From Planotetraspora thailandica (lineage in GTDB: Bacteria > Actinomycetota > Actinomycetes > Streptosporangiales > Streptosporangiaceae): a DNA stretch of 64,000 nucleotides. Both the position numbers and the translations under genes were made by a program. Of the stretch, positions 7,722 to 17,311 are shown piece by piece. The stretch is taken from contig NZ_BOOR01000027.1 in the NCBI RefSeq assembly GCF_016863335.1, forward strand, positions 104,157 to 168,156. The letters are read 5' to 3'. The notes under the pieces were generated by a model that made no database searches, had not been told where the DNA came from, and saw only the letters and a list, made by a program, of their open reading frames with translations. Every line of letters begins with the position of its first letter. The first letter of the stretch is position 1.

Positions 7722-9589
7722 CTGCGCCCTTGCGGCAGGCGGCTCATCCGCTCCGCGGCCGTGTGGGCCAGGTCCATCATCTTGTCCGACGACGGCGGCC
7801 CCGAGGCCGACGTCACGTGGATCATGAACGTGCCCTGGTCCGTCACGACGCTCACGATTCCGGGGTGGAGCATCGCGTTGATCCCCAATCCCTTGATCTG
7901 CCGCCCCTGGGCCCGTGACAGGGCGGAGGGGAGGACCATGAGCGTGCGGGATCGCCTGCCCGTTCCGGCGTGCACGTCGACTGTGGTGCCCGTGGCCGTC
8001 CGGTAGCGGATCGACCGGATGCGGACCACGGCGGGGAGCACCGGCGTGTCCGTGTACGCCTCAGCGGGACCCACGTCGAGCCCCAGGGCCTGCTTGATGT
8101 CGGCGGGGGTGACCAGGTCTGCCGGGCGCACACCTCCCTCGTCCTCCGTGTCCTCGTTCCTGGTGCGACCCGGGATGACCTTGACCTCGCCGAGGTGCTC
8201 CGGGGCGTCGATCTTGTGCTCCCCGGTGTCGTCGTAGGTGGTGCCGCGAGGGCGGGCACGCTCGAGGACCTCGATGTTCCTGATCCAGCCCAGCTTCCGG
8301 CCGGCGACCGCCCGCACCCGGTCGCCCTCGCTGAGGGGGCCATAGTGCTCGGCGGACAGGCCGAAGGCGTCGACCTCCCGGGAACGGCCCTCGTCGATGG
8401 CGCAGTAGTAGGAGGGGTTCGACGGGCTGTCGCCACTGGATTCGCCGAACACCCGCAGCCGGACGATCTGTCCCTCGATGACGGTGTTGCCGCTGTAGTC
8501 GATGATCGTGAAGGCGATCGGGATGGCCGCGATGGTCCCGGCGATCAGCAACGGTGTGGGTACGAGCAGCGCCTGCGGCCACAAGTCGTAGGCCGTGGCG
8601 AAACCCAGGCCGATGAAGACCCAGACCCCGATCATCATGCCCGCGAGCAGACCGTGGCCGATCAACGTCAGCGGCTTGCGACCCCAGAACCTGCGGGACC
8701 GGTAGCGCACCTGGACGGGGTGCCACATGCCGCCGTAGTCGGACCACGCCCGGTTGGCGTCGGCCGTCGTGGTGATCGGCAGGCTCGTCACGGCGCGGGG
8801 TGCGAGGCCGAGCGCCGCGGCGTACGCCAGATGCCGGCCCCAGATCGTGACGGACGCGGCGGGCTGCTCACCGAAGCGCCCGGTGTCGGCCAGGTGCTTC
8901 TGCACCCCCAGCCAGCGGCCCGCCGTCTCGGCGCCGAGCTTGGTGCCGCGCTCTCCGTTGAGCCTGCTCATCAGGCCGCCGAGCAGCAGCAAGCAGAAGA
9001 ATCCGGCTGCGACGCCGGGGCTGCCCTCCGAGTCGGGGGTGTCCGCCGCGAAGCCGGAGGCTTCTGCCGCGATCCCGACCATCACCGCGACACCGGCCGC
9101 CGTCACCCAGAGGAGCGCGGCCTGGGCCTTGCTCCAGCGCATACGGGACAACCCCAGCGCCCGGGCCTCGACGATCACCTTCTTGCGGAAGCTCTTCCGC
9201 CAGCGGCCGATGTCACGCGAACCCTCGGCGAGGGCCCCGGTCGCCACGACGCCGTCGACGGCGAGCGAGCGGACATGGTCGTAGACGAGCTTCTCGTAGG
9301 GCTTCAGGTCGCCGGGCTCGCGGCGGAGCCGTACGAGTGAGAACTCGGGGCCGACCTCCTCGATCGCCAGGGCGCCCTTGGCGGCCAGGTCGAGCACCGT
9401 GGCCGAGGCCGCCTCGCCGGTCAGCCGCCAGCCGCCGGTGATCAGGTCGACGAGGGCGGGGGACTCCTCGCCCAGAGCGCCGGTGGCAGGCCCTGGCTTG
9501 ACGTCCGGGGTCTTGGTCGCCATGGCCATCGAGAACAGGAGCAGCAGCCAGACGCCGGCGGCGACGGCTGCGCCGATCCACAGCGTCAT
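7718..9589 (-). CDS. DUF2207-type membrane protein
   Basis: A 623-residue membrane protein. An N-terminal hydrophobic helix (about 3-24) is followed by a soluble part with the DUF2207 C-terminal pattern (ALVDLITGGW, ATVLDLAAKGALAIEE). Two further hydrophobic pairs lie at about 160-205 (LLWVTAAGVAVMVGIAAEAS, GVAAGFFCLLLLGGLM) and about 310-370. The C-terminal third is soluble and basic. DUF2207 proteins commonly pair with LemA, as here: lemA ends 2 bases upstream and the unknown 327-residue gene overlaps the end. Such pairs are thought to act at the envelope, but no reaction is established. Confidence 0.8.
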   Translation of the reverse strand: MTLWIGAAVAAGVWLLLLFSMAMATKTPDVKPGPATGALGEESPALVDLITGGWRLTGEAASATVLDLAAKGALAIEEVGPEFSLVRLRREPGDLKPYEKLVYDHVRSLAVDGVVATGALAEGSRDIGRWRKSFRKKVIVEARALGLSRMRWSKAQAALLWVTAAGVAVMVGIAAEASGFAADTPDSEGSPGVAAGFFCLLLLGGLMSRLNGERGTKLGAETAGRWLGVQKHLADTGRFGEQPAASVTIWGRHLAYAAALGLAPRAVTSLPITTTADANRAWSDYGGMWHPVQVRYRSRRFWGRKPLTLIGHGLLAGMMIGVWVFIGLGFATAYDLWPQALLVPTPLLIAGTIAAIPIAFTIIDYSGNTVIEGQIVRLRVFGESSGDSPSNPSYYCAIDEGRSREVDAFGLSAEHYGPLSEGDRVRAVAGRKLGWIRNIEVLERARPRGTTYDDTGEHKIDAPEHLGEVKVIPGRTRNEDTEDEGGVRPADLVTPADIKQALGLDVGPAEAYTDTPVLPAVVRIRSIRYRTATGTTVDVHAGTGRRSRTLMVLPSALSRAQGRQIKGLGINAMLHPGIVSVVTDQGTFMIHVTSASGPPSSDKMMDLAHTAAERMSRLPQGRR

Positions 9590-9591
9590 GG

Positions 9592-10143
9592 CTAGAACCG
9601 CACCTGAACCGTGCCGCGCTCCTCGCCGGGGGCCTGGAAGTAGACCCGCGCGGTGAACCCGGTCATGCCGGCGACGATGTTGGCGGGAACCGTCTGGATC
9701 GCGTTGTTGTAGGTGAGAACCGCGTCGTTGTAGTACTGCCGGGAGTAGGCGATCCGGTTCTCCGTGGTGGCGAGCTCCTCCTGGAGCTCGGCGAAGTTGC
9801 GGCTGGCCTTGAGGTCGGGGTAGGACTCAGCGACGGCGAACAGGTTCTTCAGGGCTCCGGTGAGCGCGTTCTCGGCCGCTGCCCGGTCGGCCGGGCCCTG
9901 CGCGTTGATGGCCGTCGACCGCGCGGCGGTCACGGCCTCGAGGGTCTGCCGCTCGTGGGCCGCGTAGCCCTTCACCGTCTCCACGAGGTTGGGGATCAGG
10001 TCATACCTGCGCTTGAGCTGCACGTCGATCTGCGCCCAGGCGTTGTCCACCGCGTTCCTGCTGCGGACCAGGCGGTTGTAAACAGAGACGATCATCAGGG
10101 CCAGCACGGCCACGATGACGATCACGACGATCAAAGTAATCAC
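9592..10143 (-). CDS. lemA: LemA family protein
   Basis: A 183-residue protein with an N-terminal anchor (residues 2-22, ITLIVVIVIVAVLALMIVSV) followed by the LemA helical bundle: NRLVRSRNAVDNAWAQIDVQ, LKRRYDLIPNLVETVKGYA, YPDLKASRNFAELQEELA, NRIAYSRQYYNDAVLTYN. The start was set at GTG 10143 because AGGAGG is positioned just upstream and the hydrophobic anchor begins there; the longer reading adds 29 basic residues without family similarity. LemA proteins sit on the outer face of the membrane and are tied to envelope functions in several bacteria. It is first in a three-gene operon. Confidence 0.93.
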   Translation of the reverse strand: MITLIVVIVIVAVLALMIVSVYNRLVRSRNAVDNAWAQIDVQLKRRYDLIPNLVETVKGYAAHERQTLEAVTAARSTAINAQGPADRAAAENALTGALKNLFAVAESYPDLKASRNFAELQEELATTENRIAYSRQYYNDAVLTYNNAIQTVPANIVAGMTGFTARVYFQAPGEERGTVQVRF

Positions 10144-10395
10144 GGGGGGCCTCCTGGAAGGGACGTTAGAACGGGACCTTCCGTGCTGTAAACGATCCCG
10201 CGCGATCATGTCACCGCTGGTGGCTTGCATCGCGCTTGCGCGGGGCTTTCATACCGCCGATCAACTGGTGAAAGGCGCGAGACGCCGCCTCCCGGCGACC
10301 GGTGGGAGCGGCCGCCGGACGCGGGCAGGGAAGAGAACGCCGGAGGCCACGGCGCGTGTGCACCGTGGCCTCCGATCCTCAGATCCGGGCTGGAC

Positions 10396-12963
10396 TCACT
10401 CCGCCGAGACGTCCTTGGCCCTGGCCCGCAGCGCACGGCCGATGCCGTCGGCGCCCTCGAGCAACAGCCGCCGCAGCGCGTGCGGAGGCTGCGTTGCCGA
10501 GATATGGTCCTGGGTCTTCGCCACGGTCTCCGGGCTGATCAGCAGGGCGGGGTAGCAGCCGACCACGAAGTTCTGCGCTGAGTCGAAGGTCCACTCCGCC
10601 CAGATCCGGCCCACCTCGTCGAGGTACTTCTGTCCGTACGGCTCGAGCAGGTCGACATGGTGCGGGTCCATGAAGCCGAGGATGGTCGAGCGGAGCAGCG
10701 CGCCGCTCAGCCCGCCGCCCACGATCGTGTTCCACGTCCGCGCCTTGGCCTCCGCCGTGGGGATCGAGGCGCGGCTCAACGCCGCGGACCGCTCACCCGT
10801 GGCCGTGGCGTCACGGGCCAGCTCGGCATCGATGTCGTCCGCGCCGAGGACTCCGCCGGAGACCAGCGCATGCGTGAGCGTCCAACGCAGGTCGGTGTCG
10901 ACCGCGAGGCCCTCGGGAACGGCGGTGCCGTCGAGGACGCCCCGCACGAACGCCAGGTCGTCGGGTGACGTGGCGACCGCGGTGAAGGCGTTGACGTAGG
11001 CCAACTGGTGGTCCGAGCCGGGCTCGGCCGTGCCGATCAGGGCGCGCAGCGCCGCGGCGAGCCGGGCCAGGCCGGTGTCGCGCCAGACCGGGTCGGCGTA
11101 CTGCTGGATCGCCTGCCGGGCCTGGCGGAGCACCGCCTGCACGACCGTGATGTCCTTGACCGAGTCGATGCCCGAGATGACCAGAGCCACGTAGTCGCGG
11201 GTGGCCATCTCGCCGTCGCGGGTCATGTCCCAGGCCGCCGACCAGCACAGCGCGCGCGGCAGAGAGTCCTGGAATGCGGCGATGCCGCCGTTCACCAGCG
11301 TCTCCAGCGACCGCGAGTCGAGCCGGACCTTCGCGTACGTCAGGTCGTCGTCGTTGATCAGCACCAGGTCGGGCCTGACCTCGCCGACGAGCTCGGCCAC
11401 GGGGGTGCGGGAGCCGACGACGTCGAGCTCGACCCGGCGGGTCCGGGTGAGGACGCCGTCCACCAGGGAGTACAGGCCGACCGCGACCCGGTGCGAGCGC
11501 AGCGTGGGATGCTCCTGCGGCGCCTCCTGCAGCACGTCGAAGGTCAGGAAACGGCCCTCGTCGTCGGTGGTGAACGACGGGCGCAGGGTGTTGACCCAGG
11601 AGGTCTCCAGCCACTCCTTGGACCACGACGACAGGTCGCGGCCCGAGGTGCGCTCCAGGGCCGACAGGAGGTCCTGCAGGGTCGTGTTGCCCCAGGCGTG
11701 CTCGTTGAAGTAGTCGCGCACGCCGGCCAGGAAGTTCTCCAGCCCGACGTAGGCGACGAGCTGCTTGAGCACCGAGGCGCCCTTGGCGTACGTGATGCCG
11801 TCGAAGTTGACCTCGACCGCCTGCATGTCCGGGATGTCGGCCGCGATCGGGTGGGTGGAGGGCAGCTGGTCCTGCCGGTACGCCCACGCCTTCTCGACGT
11901 TGGCGAACGTGGTCCACGCGCCCTGGCCCCAGCGGGTCGCCTCGGCCTGGCACAGCACGGACATGTACGTGGCGAACGACTCGTTCAGCCACAGGTCGTC
12001 CCACCAGCGCATGGTGACGAGGTCGCCGAACCACATGTGCGCCATCTCGTGCAGGATCGTCTCCGCGCGGCGCTCGACCAGCGCGTCCGTCACGCGGGAC
12101 CGGAAGACGTAGTCCTCCAGGAAGGTGACGGCGCCCGCGTTCTCCATGGCGCCCGCGTTGAACTCCGGCACGAACAGCTGGTCGTACTTGCCGAACGGGT
12201 AGCGCAGGCCGAAGACGCGGTGGAAGAAGTCGAAGCCCTGCTTGGTGACCTCGAAGATGTTCTCGGCGTCCAGGTGCTCGGCCAGGGAGCGGCGCACGAA
12301 GACGCCCAGCGGGATGCCGTCGTGCTCGTCGCGGACCACGGCGTACGGCCCGGCGATGAGCGCGGTGATGTAGGTCGACATGACGGGAGTGGGCGGGAAG
12401 TGCCAGCGCCGCGCCTCCTGGAGTGTGCCGTGCCGCCCGTGGTGCTCGTCGAGCGCCTCGACGGAGTCGGGGGCGGCGTTGGAGACGACCTCCCAGCTCC
12501 CCGGGGCGAGGACGGTCAGCTCGAAGGTCGCCTTGAGGTCGGGCTGGTCGAAGCACGCGTACATGCGGTGCGCGTCGGCCGTCTCGAACTGGCTGTGGAG
12601 GTAGACCTGCTGGTCGACGGGGTCGACGAAACGGTGGAGGCCCTCACCCGTGCGCATGTAGGACGCGTCGGCGTCGATGCGCAGCTCGTTGTGCTCGGCC
12701 AGCCCCGGCAGCGGGATGCGACCCTTCTCCGCGTCGTAGGACGCCGGGTCGAGGTCGGCGCCGTTCAGCACGATCTTGCGAACGTGCGCCCCATGCAGGT
12801 CGATGAAGGTGTCGGCCCCCGGGCGGGTGGAGGTGAAGTGGACCGTCGTGATGCTCTCGAACCGGTCCTCCCCTTCCGTCAGATCGAGTTCGACCCCGTA
12901 CGACTGGACGGTCAGCAGCCGGGCTCGCTCCCGGGCTTCGTCACGCGTCAAATTGCCTGCCAC
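10396..12963 (-). CDS. pepN: Aminopeptidase N (M1 family)
   Basis: This 855-residue zinc metallopeptidase removes N-terminal residues from peptides in the cytoplasm. The substrate-anchoring GAMEN motif is in FNAGAMENAGAVTFLEDYVF. The zinc site is HEMAHMWFGDLVTMRWWDDL followed by the NESFATY glutamate. The C-terminal ERAP1-like helical domain runs from about residue 520 to the end. Length and domain order match actinobacterial PepN. It stands alone, with 430 bases to the next gene on the left. The start is supported by family length (MAGNLTRDEARERARLL). Confidence 0.97.
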   Translation of the reverse strand: MAGNLTRDEARERARLLTVQSYGVELDLTEGEDRFESITTVHFTSTRPGADTFIDLHGAHVRKIVLNGADLDPASYDAEKGRIPLPGLAEHNELRIDADASYMRTGEGLHRFVDPVDQQVYLHSQFETADAHRMYACFDQPDLKATFELTVLAPGSWEVVSNAAPDSVEALDEHHGRHGTLQEARRWHFPPTPVMSTYITALIAGPYAVVRDEHDGIPLGVFVRRSLAEHLDAENIFEVTKQGFDFFHRVFGLRYPFGKYDQLFVPEFNAGAMENAGAVTFLEDYVFRSRVTDALVERRAETILHEMAHMWFGDLVTMRWWDDLWLNESFATYMSVLCQAEATRWGQGAWTTFANVEKAWAYRQDQLPSTHPIAADIPDMQAVEVNFDGITYAKGASVLKQLVAYVGLENFLAGVRDYFNEHAWGNTTLQDLLSALERTSGRDLSSWSKEWLETSWVNTLRPSFTTDDEGRFLTFDVLQEAPQEHPTLRSHRVAVGLYSLVDGVLTRTRRVELDVVGSRTPVAELVGEVRPDLVLINDDDLTYAKVRLDSRSLETLVNGGIAAFQDSLPRALCWSAAWDMTRDGEMATRDYVALVISGIDSVKDITVVQAVLRQARQAIQQYADPVWRDTGLARLAAALRALIGTAEPGSDHQLAYVNAFTAVATSPDDLAFVRGVLDGTAVPEGLAVDTDLRWTLTHALVSGGVLGADDIDAELARDATATGERSAALSRASIPTAEAKARTWNTIVGGGLSGALLRSTILGFMDPHHVDLLEPYGQKYLDEVGRIWAEWTFDSAQNFVVGCYPALLISPETVAKTQDHISATQPPHALRRLLLEGADGIGRALRARAKDVSAE

Positions 12964-13251
12964 ACCTGCTCCTCAAGATGCACCATCGCCCCGATCCCCC
13001 TACGCCCCGTCGCGAGAGGGTTCCCTGAATCCTGCCATGCCAGGCCGACAACCCGGCATTCAAGTCGTCCCCTACCGGGATTAACGGCGCCGACGCCCCC
13101 GCGGCGGCGGCGATACCCGTTCCTTCTTACTGGCGGAAGTGGACCTTGAGAGGCCAGTATTGACAGGGGAAACCGCGTATCCCGTCCTGTCCGGCATGCG
13201 CGGCCGCAGACGCTCACGACAAGGACAGCCGCCGCGCGAGGATGAGGGTTG

Positions 13252-14658
13252 ATGCGTCACCTTTACGTGAATGGAGCCTGGACCCCTTCGGCCTCCGGCG
13301 AGGGCATCGACGTGATCAATCCCGCCACCGAGGAGGTCGTCGACCGCGTCCCCTCGGGATGGCCGGGTGACGTCGACGCCGCGGTCACGGCGGCGCGCGC
13401 GGCCTTCCCCTCCTGGTCCGGTACGGCTCCCGCCGAGCGGGGCAAGCTCCTCGCGGACGCCGCCCGGCTGCTGGAGGAACGCGCCGGCCAGATGGCCGAG
13501 ACGATCGCCACGGACATGGGCTCCCCGCTCCGTTTCGCGCTGAAGGTTCAGACCCTGATGCCCGCCGGAGTGCTGGCGTCCTACGCGGAGCTCGCGGAAA
13601 CCTACGAGTTCGACGAGGGCAAGGTCGGCAACTCGCTGGTCGTCAGGGAGCCCGTTGGTGTCGTCGGCGCGATCACCCCGTGGAACTATCCGCTCCACCA
13701 GGTGATCTGCAAGGTCGCTCCGGCGCTCGCGGCCGGCTGCACGGTGGTGCTCAAGCCCAGCGAGGTGGCCCCCCTCGCGGCCTACGCGCTGGCGGACATC
13801 TTCCACGAGGTCGGCCTGCCACCCGGCGTCTTCAACATGGTCAGCGGTTACGGCCCGGTGGTCGGCGAGGCGATCGCGACCCACCCCGGCGTCGACATGG
13901 TGTCGTTCACCGGCTCGACGGCGGCCGGGAGGCGGGTGGCGGCGCTGGCGGCCGAGACGGTCAAGAAGGTCGCGCTGGAGCTCGGCGGAAAATCGGCCAA
14001 CATCATCCTTCCCGACGCCGACATCGAGACCGCGGTCAAGGCGGGCGTCGCCAACGCCTTCGTGAACTCGGGCCAGACCTGCACGGCGTGGAGCCGCATG
14101 CTCGTCCACTGGGACCAGTACGACGACGCCGTCGCCCTCGCCGTCCAGACGGCCGGCGCCTATGTCCCCGGTGACCCGTTCGCCGAGGAGACCCGCCTCG
14201 GGCCCCTGGTCTCCGCCGCCCAGCGCGCGCGGGTGGTCCGCTACATCAACCGGGGCCATGAGGAGGGCGCCCGGCTCGTATACGGCGGCACGGACAACCC
14301 CGTCGGCCGGGGTTTCTACGTCGAGCCCACGATCTTCGCCGGCGTCGCCCCCGGGATGGCCATCGAGCAGGAGGAGATCTTCGGTCCCGTACTGTCGGTC
14401 GTCCCGTACGCCTCGGAGGACGACGCCGTCTCCATCGCCAACGGCACGCCGTACGGCCTGGCGGGGGCGGTGTGGGCGGGCACGGACGACAAGGCGCTGG
14501 CCGTGGCGCGCAGACTGCGCACGGGACAGGTGCACGTCAACGGCGGCCGGTTCAACCCCCAGGCGCCCTTCGGCGGCTACAAGCGCTCAGGCGTCGGCAG
14601 GGAGCTCGGCCGACACGGCCTTGAGGAATACCTCGAGGTCAAGGCCATTCACGTGTGA
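13252..14658 (+). CDS. Aldehyde dehydrogenase family protein
   Basis: A 468-residue NAD(P)-dependent dehydrogenase that oxidises aldehydes to acids. The cofactor-binding segment is [20 protein letters not shown] and the [11 protein letters not shown] loop. The general-base glutamate is in [11 protein letters not shown] and the catalytic cysteine in [13 protein letters not shown] (about residue 281). [10 protein letters not shown] and [13 protein letters not shown] are also conserved. ATG 13252 is preferred to a TTG one codon earlier. Substrate is not determined by sequence; it resembles broad-specificity betaine-aldehyde-type enzymes. It is convergent with def, 3 bases away. Confidence 0.94.
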   Translation: MRHLYVNGAWTPSASGEGIDVINPATEEVVDRVPSGWPGDVDAAVTAARAAFPSWSGTAPAERGKLLADAARLLEERAGQMAETIATDMGSPLRFALKVQTLMPAGVLASYAELAETYEFDEGKVGNSLVVREPVGVVGAITPWNYPLHQVICKVAPALAAGCTVVLKPSEVAPLAAYALADIFHEVGLPPGVFNMVSGYGPVVGEAIATHPGVDMVSFTGSTAAGRRVAALAAETVKKVALELGGKSANIILPDADIETAVKAGVANAFVNSGQTCTAWSRMLVHWDQYDDAVALAVQTAGAYVPGDPFAEETRLGPLVSAAQRARVVRYINRGHEEGARLVYGGTDNPVGRGFYVEPTIFAGVAPGMAIEQEEIFGPVLSVVPYASEDDAVSIANGTPYGLAGAVWAGTDDKALAVARRLRTGQVHVNGGRFNPQAPFGGYKRSGVGRELGRHGLEEYLEVKAIHV

Positions 14659-14661
14659 AGA

Positions 14662-15150
14662 CTACGGCGTCTGGAGGAGGATCTTCCTGCGTTCGTCCTT
14701 GGCCAGCCGGTCGACGTAGAGGGTGCCCTCCAGGTGGTCGAACTCGTGCTGGAAGCAGCGCGCGAGCATTCCGCGCGCCTTGACCTCCACCGGCCGGCCG
14801 AGCCTGTCCAGGCCGCGGATCGTGGCCCCGGCGGCCCGGGGGGTCGGCGCGTACAACGGCTTGCCGGTCTGCTTCCCGGGCACCGACAGGCAGCCCTCCT
14901 CCTCGACGACCTCCTCGGGGTCGTCGACGACCAGCTCGGGGTTGATCACGTGGCCCTTGCGGTTGCTGATGTCGTAGACGAACAGCCGCCTCGCGACGCC
15001 GATCTGGGGCCCGGCCAGGCCGACGCCGTCGGCGGCGTACATGACCGAGAACATGTCGTCGATCAGCCGCCGCAGCTCCTTGTCGAAATCCGTCACCGGT
15101 TCGGCGGGCGTGCGCAGGACCGGGTCGCCGACATAACGGATCTCACGCAT
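14662..15150 (-). CDS. def: Peptide deformylase
   Basis: A 162-residue metalloenzyme that removes the formyl group from nascent polypeptides. The three signature motifs are present: GVGLAGPQIGV (motif 1), EEGCLSVPG with the metal-binding cysteine (motif 2), and QHEFDHLEGTLYVDRL with both metal histidines and the catalytic glutamate (motif 3). Length and the MREIRYVGDPVLRTPA start are typical. Actinobacteria often carry two to four def paralogues, so this may not be the only one. It is divergent from rpiB. Confidence 0.97.
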   Translation of the reverse strand: MREIRYVGDPVLRTPAEPVTDFDKELRRLIDDMFSVMYAADGVGLAGPQIGVARRLFVYDISNRKGHVINPELVVDDPEEVVEEEGCLSVPGKQTGKPLYAPTPRAAGATIRGLDRLGRPVEVKARGMLARCFQHEFDHLEGTLYVDRLAKDERRKILLQTP

Positions 15151-15282
15151 GACGCTCCCGCGTGCTCTTGCGGGCCACGACTCGCCCGCAGGGGGAATGT
15201 AAGGACCCAGATAGGGTCACGTCTCTTACTCTAATGCAGCCCCCACGTCGTGTCTCCTGGAGGAACCTGCGAAACTTGAACC

Positions 15283-15750
<468 letters not shown>

Positions 15751-15774
15751 CCGCTGGTCAGCCGCTGGTCAGCG

Positions 15775-15957
15775 CTAGTCCTCGGGGCGGGCCGTCCTCT
15801 CGCCGTTGCCGTCGGTGCCCCGGCGCGATTCCCGCCGGGGCGTCTCGTCGCGCAGAGGGCGGCGGTCGGCCGCCTCCTGCTGCTCGGCCGTGGGGCGCGA
15901 CACGTCACGCGCCCGCATGGCCGTCATCGCGGTGATCTGCAAATTCTGCAGTGCCAT
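15775..15957 (-). CDS. Small basic hypothetical protein
   Basis: A 60-residue polar protein beginning MALQNLQITAMTAMRARDVSRP, followed by a charged, probably disordered tail. It starts 9 bases after the Eis-like gene on the same strand, which suggests co-transcription. I cannot assign a function. The MRARDVSRP core is compact and codon use matches the neighbours, so I think it is translated, but it could be spurious. Confidence 0.5.
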   Translation of the reverse strand: MALQNLQITAMTAMRARDVSRPTAEQQEAADRRPLRDETPRRESRRGTDGNGERTARPED

Positions 15958-15966
15958 GCCGCAAGC

Positions 15967-17193
15967 CTAGAAGACCAGTCCCGCCCAGGGCCTCGGGTCC
16001 CAGGACATCGCGGTGGAAAGCTCGCGCAACGCTCCCTCGCGGTGCTCCCGGACGATCCCCGCTCCGGCGAGCGCGGTCAGCGGCCTGCCGCCGAGGTAGG
16101 CCGCGCCCAGGACCTCCACGGGCAGGGTCAGGTCGGCGGGGTCGTCGGTGCGCTCGCAGGACGCCTTGTCGGTGGTGAGGCGCCACCGGCCCGCGTTCCA
16201 CGGGCAGACCTGGTCCTCGACCTCGATCACCAGGTCGGCCGGGGCCGTGTAGGAGCGTGAGGCCAGGGCACGGTCGACGTCAACGAGCCGCACCCACAGC
16301 TCGTCCACCCAGCCGGCGTTCAGATGACGCGGTTCGGCGAGCAGGTGGATGACCGGGTCGTCCACGGGGCGGTTCCACGCGAAGACCCGCGAGCACAGGT
16401 CACGGTCGAGCACGCTGCGCCAGACCATCGCGTACGCCGCGGGGTCGACCGCGAACAGCTCGGACAGGCGCAGTTCGCCGTCGGGAACGTCGTGATCGGT
16501 CGCCCCGGGCTTCACCCGGAACAGGGCGTAGCCGCGCGGGCCGTCGTCGTCCTCGGCGATCACGCAGCGCAGCGGCCCCAGGCCCCGCCTGTCGTGGTCG
16601 TCGTCGGCGAGCACCTCGTGCCGCCAGCGCGGGTCCGACCTGGCGTACATGCCGGGACGGGAGACGCGCACCGCGTCGAAGACCGTGCGGAACGCGGCGA
16701 GCTCCTCGGCCGGCTTCGCCACGCGCAGGCGCAGGGCGGGGTCGGAGGGGGCTGTCCGGACGAAGGCCGAGCCGTGCTTCGGGATGCGGAAGAAGAAGTT
16801 GTCGGCGGCCCTGCCGTACCCGAACCGGCCGTAGATGCCCGCCTCCGAGGCGTAGAGCGCGGCGACGGCCTCGCCGCCGTCATGCAGGTCGTGGAGCTGG
16901 CGGGTCATCAGGGATGTCAGCACGCCGCGGCGCCGGTGGGAGGCCAGCACGCCGACGGCGGTGACGCCCGCGACCGGGATCGGGCCGCCGGGGACCGTCA
17001 TGCTGAAGGTGTAGACGCTGGTGCAGCCGACCATGACGTCGCCGTCGAAGGCGGCCAGCGACCGGTCGATCTCCACGAGCTCCCGCCAGCGATCGGCGGC
17101 CACCGGGGGATTGGAGGAGTTGAACGTCTCGTAGTCGACGGCCGCGAAGGCAGGCCACTCAGACTCGGTGATGGGACGAACCTCGACAGTCAC
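15967..17193 (-). CDS. Eis-like GNAT N-acetyltransferase
   Basis: A 408-residue protein with the three-part Eis architecture: an N-terminal GNAT domain (about 1-150), a second GNAT-like domain, and a C-terminal sterol-carrier-like domain. AVGVLASHRRRGVLTSLMTR is the acetyl-CoA motif and YGRFGYGRAAD carries the conserved tyrosine general acid. The protein ends in phenylalanine (PWAGLVF), and the free C-terminal carboxylate is the catalytic base in Eis enzymes. Eis proteins multi-acetylate aminoglycosides and other amines. The GTG at 17193 was chosen because MTVEVRPITESEWPAF is the family start. Small gene 15775-15957 follows closely. Confidence 0.9.
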   Translation of the reverse strand: MTVEVRPITESEWPAFAAVDYETFNSSNPPVAADRWRELVEIDRSLAAFDGDVMVGCTSVYTFSMTVPGGPIPVAGVTAVGVLASHRRRGVLTSLMTRQLHDLHDGGEAVAALYASEAGIYGRFGYGRAADNFFFRIPKHGSAFVRTAPSDPALRLRVAKPAEELAAFRTVFDAVRVSRPGMYARSDPRWRHEVLADDDHDRRGLGPLRCVIAEDDDGPRGYALFRVKPGATDHDVPDGELRLSELFAVDPAAYAMVWRSVLDRDLCSRVFAWNRPVDDPVIHLLAEPRHLNAGWVDELWVRLVDVDRALASRSYTAPADLVIEVEDQVCPWNAGRWRLTTDKASCERTDDPADLTLPVEVLGAAYLGGRPLTALAGAGIVREHREGALRELSTAMSWDPRPWAGLVF

Positions 17194-17311
17194 CCACCCC
17201 ACACTAGGAGCAGCGTGTGATCGGCAGCCACCCAATATGCGTGACCGATGATCAAGGTCTTGGTCAAGTGGGTGCCTTCACGTGGGTTGGGCGGATACAG
17301 TCGAGCCCATC

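Noticed and set aside
11008..13149. 713-codon frame opposite pepN
   Set aside because: Pure antisense shadow of pepN; no domains and repetitive composition.
12948..13217. 89-residue minus-strand frame upstream of pepN
   Set aside because: Overlaps the pepN start, has no recognisable features and is Arg/Gly biased.
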